From positions 8,804,501 to 8,868,500 of the forward strand of contig NC_134035.1 in the NCBI RefSeq assembly GCF_964204645.1: a DNA stretch of 64,000 nt, read 5' to 3'. The notes under the pieces were generated by a model. It saw nothing but the letters and a program-made list of their open reading frames with translations. It did no database searches and was not told the DNA's origin. A program made the translations under genes and the position numbers. The stretch's first letter is position 1. Each line of letters begins with the position of its first letter. Below are positions 35,801-44,800 of this stretch, one piece after another. The stretch comes from Tubulanus polymorphus. Lineage: Eukaryota; Nemertea; Palaeonemertea; Tubulaniformes; Tubulanidae.

Positions 35801-38800
35801 CGACAAATTTGGCCCGAGCCTGATCGGTGCCAATTTGGCCCGGGCCGAATCTTCTCCGTGTGATCGCGGCTAATAATGAATAATAATAATGACGTTAAGC
35901 CGGTTCTATGGACGCGTCGTCGGGCGGCGTTCGCGCATTTATACGAAGCCAGAGATCATCATTAGCGCATTCGAATTGAAATGCAATTGCCCTTTAAAGT
36001 AATTGCATTACTTAGGCAAATTGCGTTCGTTTTCTCCATCAGTGATTTCTATTCGACGCAGGTAGACGGGTTGAATAACGACTTCTTCACATCCGAATCA
36101 GCGACATTAGTTTTCGCTTTAGACTGCAGTACGGCAATATGCGCTTTGATCGAAGCTACTTGTAGATATCACTCCCCCGCACTCACTCCCTCCTCTCACC
36201 TTCACCGCACTCTCTCGCGCCTTTCTTCCTGTGATTTGATAAACACACATATATTTCTAGCCTCGAGGACCTGCCCCCCTTGATCGAAATTATAAGACGA
36301 TAAAATCGTCGATACTAATGGATGTTCGACATTTTTCAACTGCTCAGCCTCAGGTGTATTCATGACGGTTTATCGTCGAGATCAGACTCGACAGATGCGC
36401 GAGCGCGGTACTCTTTTACTTTTTACTGAACACTGAACACAATTCTCCCGGGGTCGATATCTGGCTTCTGTTTCGAATCTACAAAAAAAAACCTATCCTA
36501 TGCTGTCTGCGCAAAACCACCCGTTCTGGTTCTGAAAGGTTTTTTCGTCGCCTTAATTCACTATACAGCTATATCTATATGCTATCATTGGTATCAATTG
36601 ACCATCATCTTTTTTGAACAGGTAATTCCTGAATTCCTAACATATTTTGCTTATTGGTGGAGCAAGAAATTTAGCTGACCTCACTTTCATAACATCCTTT
36701 GGTATATATACCTTAACAGTATGGTCATCACGTGCTTGAATATGAAGTAAACTTGTTTGAAGAATTGAAAACAAGGACAGGAGTGGATCCAGGAATTTTG
36801 CTGGGGGGTTCATGCTTATTCAAATGGCCGAAAATGTTAAGAACTTGGCATTCTGAGACACAGTCTGAGGTGTAATTGTTGGGGCTGTAATTAGCTGGGC
36901 TCGCTAGGCTTCTGCAATAAGTACATTTTACCTTCTAATCCTGGAAAGGTAGATCCCAAATTTTGAAAGAGGCTTTTAGGGGGGTTCACCGGCAACTAAT
37001 GGGCTCCCTATAAATCCAGCCCTGAAGGAAACCATGAAATCTGAATGTCTGAATATTCTAGCAGATCACTACACAACATTAATATGCTGGTGACTTAATA
37101 GTTTAGGACTTTTGTTGCTGGATCAGTGAGTCTGCAGATAACACCGATGCATTTCATGGTCGCATGACATGGTTTCATCGGGATTCAAACCCACCTCCTC
37201 TGGGTTGAGAATCAAATGCCTTATCCAATAAAACGTGATGTTTGATGTAGTTTTGCTATTGTTTTGATGATAATTTCTATTTCTCGTTGCAGTTTTTTAT
37301 CTTCCTCTTCCTCATATTGTGCGGCGAGATATCAGCTGGTGTGTTGGCATTCCTCTATAATCAACGGGTAAGTCTAATTTGTTAGAACACACGCGCGAGT
37401 CGTCTTTCTAATCCTACATTGATAACTTAATTTGTGGTCAGTCACGAACAGCCATCCATCGCATAGAACAGTTTCTTTCCTTCACGAATAGCCATCCATC
37501 ATATGGAACAGTTTCTTTCCTCCTGAGTTCGAGCAGGCCAAAACCTCTTTCAGACTTTTAAGCAAAAGCGGAAACATTCAATTTGTTTCGTAGTTTACAT
37601 AGCCAATAGTGATTGAAAATTTGAATGTTCCCAATACGGAATACCAAACTCTTTAAAGAACAAGAGAGTTTTACGAAGATGTTTAACTTGATAATGATGT
37701 GATACAACAATCCGTACGGACCTCAAATTTCGGCACAATACGACACCAGCCTTGGATTCGATAGCCTTAGAGGTTGTTGTGCCATACCATTTTTGAATTA
37801 ACAGCGTTATGAAAATATTGAACTTTCGACTAAAACTCGCTAGTTTTCCCTGGAGTTCGCTTGTCCGCATCGGAAACATTGAATTCAATTTTCTGGTTTC
37901 GACAGTCGTGAAATGGATAATTCTATTATCAATTTCGTGAATTTCCGTCGCATCAATGACGATGTCTGTCGCTCGCGCGGTAGTTTCTCGCAGTCTCTCT
38001 CGCGCGCTGTTCCTGTCTTTTAATTAAACGTGCCGTATGCTCCTCGATCATAAGCGGCCTCCCCGTCGGTAAATCCATTAACTTATTACCCGTCTAAATG
38101 CGCCCGCGTACGATGCAGTTTGCGCGGTTTTCGCAAATTGGAAACCGTCTCTTCTCGAAACCGTACCCGTTCCTGATAATAGCTGAAATTAATAATTCAT
38201 CGAAACTCGTGCAACTCGAGAGTCTGAACGAAAATAGTTAAAATCCATTTGCTTCCATTTGCTGTTATCTTTAATTTGGGGGTAAAAAATGCTTTTGGAG
38301 CATTCCTGCCACAGCCAATTTTAGCGACATCCCGCCGAGGAATATAATGAGTAACAATTGAAAAACCATGGGGCATCCCGGTGTTTGAGTTATTGAGTTG
38401 TACGGTGGGAGTCTTGTTATAGCGACCCCAGATTTATTGGCAATTAAAATCTCTCATCCCAAATAGGACAATTTTCAGTGTTTTCAGTAAGAAATCAACA
38501 AGCCAAGTCCCATTGAAAAACAGGAGGGTCCCATAATATGTCACGGTCCCTGAAACGATAGCTGGTTTGAAGAAACAGGCGGGTCCTTTACAAACAACAG
38601 ACGGGTCTGGGACCTGGGACCTGGCTCTTATTGAAATCACTGATTTTGGTAATTTCATACTGGATATACTGATAGTATAGGTTTTAACAAACAGATTTTC
38701 TGGTCCTCTGAAGTAACCACGAGTTTCCACTGGATATAGAACTATTGGTTATAAAGAACAGATTTTCTAGTGCCCCGGAGCTCACTTTAACGACGTTCCG

Positions 38801-41800
38801 CTGTATACCATCGAATGCAGTCCATATATTTAAGGCTAGCCCGACACATTGCTTTCCCAAAGTAAAAAACCATAAAATGTCAGGCCCGTATACACCCACT
38901 ATTTTGGATGGGATGCAGATTTAGATAACGCAGAACTCATTTGACGATGTAGCCTGCAACAGTGTTCAAAAACTTGAAGGGTTTTAGATTCTATTTCCAG
39001 TCTATATTAGTGAACATATTCATATAACCAAGTCATTGAAATACTAATTTTATCTAATGAATTTTCTTTGACAAAAATAGCGGAACTGCGGCTCTTTTGG
39101 GGGGGGGTGTTGCGTTCGCACCCAATGCACCCCTTTAGGTACAGGCTCGAATGTCCCCCCCTCCCTGATCCTCAGGGGCCAGTTGCACAGTCATGACTTA
39201 AGTCCAAAAGTGGTCTTAAATCTTAAGACTGGTCTTTAAAGTTGTTAGATTAGCTATAGAACTAAGTTGGTCTTAGACTGGTCTTAAGTCTAAGCCATGA
39301 CTATGCAACTGGCCCCAGGACAAGATCCGGACATTTTTGTCCGATGCCTCGGCACGATGACCGTGCTGTTGATTCGTATTATCAATAATCTACGGGTAAC
39401 AATTATCGGCGCTGACCCACAGACCGACGACGCTTAACGCGATCCCCGTATTGTGATAAACGACGACGACGACGACGCTGAGTACAATCGGTTTTTTACT
39501 GTGGCTGATTAATTCAACGCAACAACAACGGCTCATAATACGACGACATCATCTCGTAGAATAGACTTAGTGTCTATGACAACAGTGGACACCACACGAA
39601 CGATCTGAAGAGTTACTATGATACGGCTCATCTTTACCGGTTGTTCGCCGTCGTCGTTTGTACGATGATGGCGGTTGTGATGGCTATTTTCTTTTATTCG
39701 TTCGTCCGCCTGCCTCCTCATCAATGTCGTCGTAGCTTTAAGCTAACGACTCTTTACATCCAATGATTTCCATTATTCATGCGCTCTCTCTCTCTCACTC
39801 TCACTCATTCCCACTCTCTCTCCTCTATCTCGTATAAGAGATATTGCTGTACAGTACCAGCTGATGTAATCACCTTTACCGTGAAAGAATCCATATCACC
39901 GTTAAAAACAAACCTTTACGCCAAATCAAACGAAATCCCCCTATTGAATAGTCAATCCTTATTTCGACCTTTACTATTGACATAATGCCAGGACGTAGCC
40001 ATACTTTTATAGCCTCGCAATTTGTTGATGATACATTTACTATCAAAAATACAGAGGCTTCTTGATTTATTTTTGGTACCATTCATATTACGCCTGGGCA
40101 AGGCTTCCTTCTAAAAAGTATGCACCCTTTGGGGTTCCTTTATGTCCTTTTTCTTTGCTACACTTTATCATGTAGACACATTCATATAATTTTTTTCCAT
40201 CTATGATCTGACTGTACTTTTGGTGAATGTACTTATTAGCTTTCTCGAATTTGTTCAGAACAAAATTCGAAATATTCGTGAAGATATGAATTCCTCCATT
40301 TCTCATCGTATCAATGAAGTTTCAATTCATATATTCATACATTTTTCCAATTAACCCCCCCCCCCCAGAATATTGTTCCCATTCTGCAGATGTCAAAAAC
40401 AGGACCATCCCATAACTAGTATTCATTTCAGAAAACCTCAATGAAGAAACGGAACTCGATCTGCGCGAATTGCTAAATGTCGCCGATAGAAAATGTACAT
40501 TTCATCTCCATTTCGCGAGTAAATAAGTAATGTCGATTACTCGACGTGATGTGTGGTCATTTCCGGCGGTCGAGTAGAGAACATAAAAAACAATTACACA
40601 ATATACGTTTCTATCCGGCGTCCATTAATCATTGAACGCACTCCTGAGGATATTACCAGACCAATTACTCATCATAACTCTTCATTTATTTCGTCCATTG
40701 CCTGCTAACGATGATGACGACATCGCCGCGCTGGGTTTTCATTCCGATGTATACACGCAAGTACAATGAAGGGTTTAATAACATTTAAGATTCTAACATT
40801 GTCTTTCGTGAACCCCACATTTTATTACTTTATCACATGAGCATTTTTGGCCGCTGCCTTATTTGATCCGTAACAACTGTACGCCAAATGGGCCCGTGTT
40901 TGTTTGGCCCGACCAAAAACGTCGGACCAGGCCCTGGCCAAATCTTAGCACGGGTCAAATTCTTGCGTTTGAATTGCAACTGGTTTCGGAAATGACTCAC
41001 TTCGCTTTGTTTAAGCATTGTTTAGTATCGAGTGAGTGGCTTACGCGTGAGCGCGCTCTCTAATTAGGCACGGGCCAAATTCAACTCGGGCCTGCTCGGC
41101 GCTAATATTCAGCCCGGGCCGAATCGTCTCCGCGCGATCACGGCTTACAATATATACCGCTTTTAGTCGACGACTTAAAACATCTTTTACTCCCACGATC
41201 TTCGTGCGGCAGTACTTCGACTAAGAGCCTTTAATCGGTATCTCCGCTTAAGTCTATATCGAGCCGGTGCTTCTTAGCTGTCGGTTATGATTTGAAAATT
41301 TGCATCGACTGCGCGGCTTTTCCGGGCGCAAAAGGCTTTCGCCGATAGACGACGACGACGATGATGACACATCATCTTTTACCCGCGTATACATGCAGAG
41401 TGAGAGAGGTACGTCGGTAGAGCTCTACCTCTCCGTGCGACGACGACGAGTGCATGCTTTAGACGGAGAGAAACACAATCTAATCTGAAACCGGCGCCCC
41501 GAGTATTCACCGCCGTTGCTAAGATACAAGTCCGCAGTGATTTTCGGTGAGAAGTAAAAGGAAATGGAAGAAATGAATGCGTTAAAGAGCTCGAGTAGTC
41601 ACACCTTTTACTTTCGTAAATTATACGTTCAATAGCTTCCAGTCAGGGAACGGAGCCGCCATTTTGTGAAATAACTTAAGTTTAACATTACGTCACCATA
41701 AATGTAAAATCTCATGTAGACTGAAAATTTTATCTAAAATACTAGAAATATTTCCGATGATTAATAAATGGTTCCAATTGTGGGATTTAAGATTTATTGT

Positions 41801-44800
41801 TTCATCGCGGATATCGTGATCTTAAAATAGGGATTGAACCTGTTATTTAATTGATCGGTAGATTTCGTTTGATTTTTTGATTCGGTGTCCCTTTTACAAA
41901 CCAACCACGCCAGCTGGTAGTGAAACAGGGTTTAATTTTGAAATTGGAAATCGAAGTACATTATAGTTGTTGTGTGATTGGCAGTTGAAGGAATTTACTG
42001 ATTTTTGACATTATTACCGCGCCTATAAACCATGATGTTCATGTTTTTGAAGAGGATATCAATTTGTACCGAAATATTTTGTTGAATTTCGTTTATTTCA
42101 CAAAATCGCATGCTCCTTTCGGGAACTCTTTCCTGCAATCTTGCACAACAGGACAGAATTAGCAGATATCTTTGGTTCGGCACGAGTCCGGAGATTTTTG
42201 GAATGAATAATATCAGTGTTTTCAATAAGAAATTAACAAGCCAGGTCCCTTTGAAAAACAGGAGGGTCCTATAATATGTCACAGTCCCGGAAATGAAAGC
42301 TGGTTTGAAAAAACAGGCGGGTCCTTTACAAATGACAGACGGGTTTGGGACCTGGGACCTGGCTCTTATATGACTAACTGCTAGGTGCTTCCTACTAAAA
42401 TTTGGGAAATATTACAGAAAAACAAGTGTGATGAATTGATCGACTATATGACCCAGTAAATATACATGAAACTGATATGAAACTTTTTCAAAATTCTGCC
42501 TTTTTGTCACGAATGAATAAACCTCGTTATATAAACATATGCAACCAATGATTTAAGCCTCAACACACGTGCGAATACAATTACATATAGTCGTAAAACA
42601 TTTTTTCATTTTCGATTCAACAAAAACATCTGTGCCTCGCGTAGCCAGTCCGTCAAACGTATACCATTACTACACGTCGTTATCAACAGTAGATTGTATT
42701 GAAATTTTTCCGATTTAAAGATTTATCGACTAAATTCAAAGAAGACGCTTTCATTGATTTCGAGATTCACTGCGGGCTGTATTATTCCGTGTGTACGTAT
42801 TCGATAGATCTTGTATTTTAGAACGCCACTTTCCGCCCGTTTACAAATCCCCCGAGTTTTCCCTGATGTGATTACACAAAATTCCGTGACTGAATCGGAG
42901 AAATTTCTACGTTTAAAATCCATTCATTTTTCATCGAATCACATACTGATAAAGACACACATGGTCAAATAGCATTATCCGCGAATTCTTAGGGTTTTCC
43001 ATATTTTTGGTGAAATTCGTCAAATTCTCTGAGTTTTCCCTGATTTTTTCTAGATTTTCTGATTCCGTGAGTTTTTCAGGCCAGTGGTCGCAAAACATAT
43101 CACCATCCTCACTCTCCTGTTTGACTTGATGAGACAGGGGCGGATCTAGGGTCTGATTCAGGGTGGGGTACATCCCCAAAATAGGGCATATCATCATTAT
43201 TAAAAGGACACCCCCGAAAGAAAGCTCTGAAAACCCTCTAACTCGTGGTTGGGTAATACGGACAAGAAGCTAATGAATTAAAACTTTTGTAGGTAGCAAC
43301 ATGTTAAGGGGGGTACGCACCCTCTGTACCCTCCCCTCGGTTCCGCCCCTGCGAGAAATTACTGTTTTCTATAAGTGGCTGAATATGTTTTCGAACGTGG
43401 CGTATTATTTCATGTATCCCGTACATCGCGTGTGCGCCGGTGTACAATAAATTCCCCGACTAATTCATGTTGAAAAAAATCGCTCGTAACATCTCGCGCC
43501 GGGGAAACACCTGAGCTAACCGTTAGCGTACTGCGTTCTTTATTACTGTTTTATCGAATCGTAATCATCCAGCTACAACGTATATATACACGTATATTCA
43601 TAGTCACCGAATACACGAACATCTGATTCCCGCTCCGAGGAATTACGGGTCTAGATTTTTTTTTTTCTCGTTTCAGATTGCTAAGAGTATTAACGACGGG
43701 TTTAAAAGGAGTGTCCAGAAAGACTACGGCGACCTCGGCCGCACTCAGTCGATAGACTACGTGCAACGAACGGTACGCTTCTGCCGGGGTATACTCGGTA
43801 GTGTCCTTCATATTTTTGACCACTTGTAAATCATCTTTTGAAAAGATTATCAACATTACTAGTATATTACGATCTCAACAGCTGCACCTGAATGGTTGGA
43901 TGATCGAGTTTTTGAAATGGTTTAATTTCATGGTTCCCACAGAACAGGGAAATTGGGAAAAACTTGGGAATTTTGAAATAATAATTCCTGGTTTGGAAAT
44001 ATTTGGGAATTTGAAAAATTCTCCTCATATCAGGGAAATATTTGGGAAATTCATTACATTTCACGTATTGCATTTGCCAAGGGCAACTTTCTTCAGCAGT
44101 TTCCCTTGAAAATCGCCTTTATCAACCAGTCACCGCTAAAATGTTGAGTGAAGCATGACGATATGTGTTCATTTGCATTTGGGAAAATTGAAAAATCACC
44201 CATGAAATACTTGGGAAAAACTTGGGAATTTTGAATTCATATAACTGTGGGAACCATGTTATTTGCTAGAAATAAAGATGTGACATTTCCAGATCTCTAT
44301 CCCTTTCAAACAAATATATAAGATCTGTGACCTTTTCATATAATCGCTTGAAACGTTGAATCCTTTTCTGTCTCCTTCTGTCCTGATATGTATGTTATCT
44401 TCTTTTTCAAATGTCCCCAGTTGAAATGCTATGAAACGCCGCATCGTTTGTCTCTACTTCTGCCCTGAAATATGAGAGTTACGTTCGTGTTTTTTTTTTC
44501 AAATGTCTTCAGTTGGAATGTTGCGGAGGCGAAAGTCCGTACGACTATCCAGCGTCGGATTGGTACAAAAACAACAACAACGGCCGTCTGCCGAAAACGT
44601 GCTGTAAGAAAGACGTCATGCATTTACAAGGTCAGCTAGAGGAGGCTTGTGACATGACCGGATTAGTCGACGAGAAACATTTAACGCCGGCCGCCCATCA
44701 AGTGGTAAGCTATAGCCCAGGTTTCACAGTTTTGAGTTACAGTTAACTCGGAGTTAAGATTCATTTTCAATGAGTTAACTCCAGTCAAATCTTTATGCAG

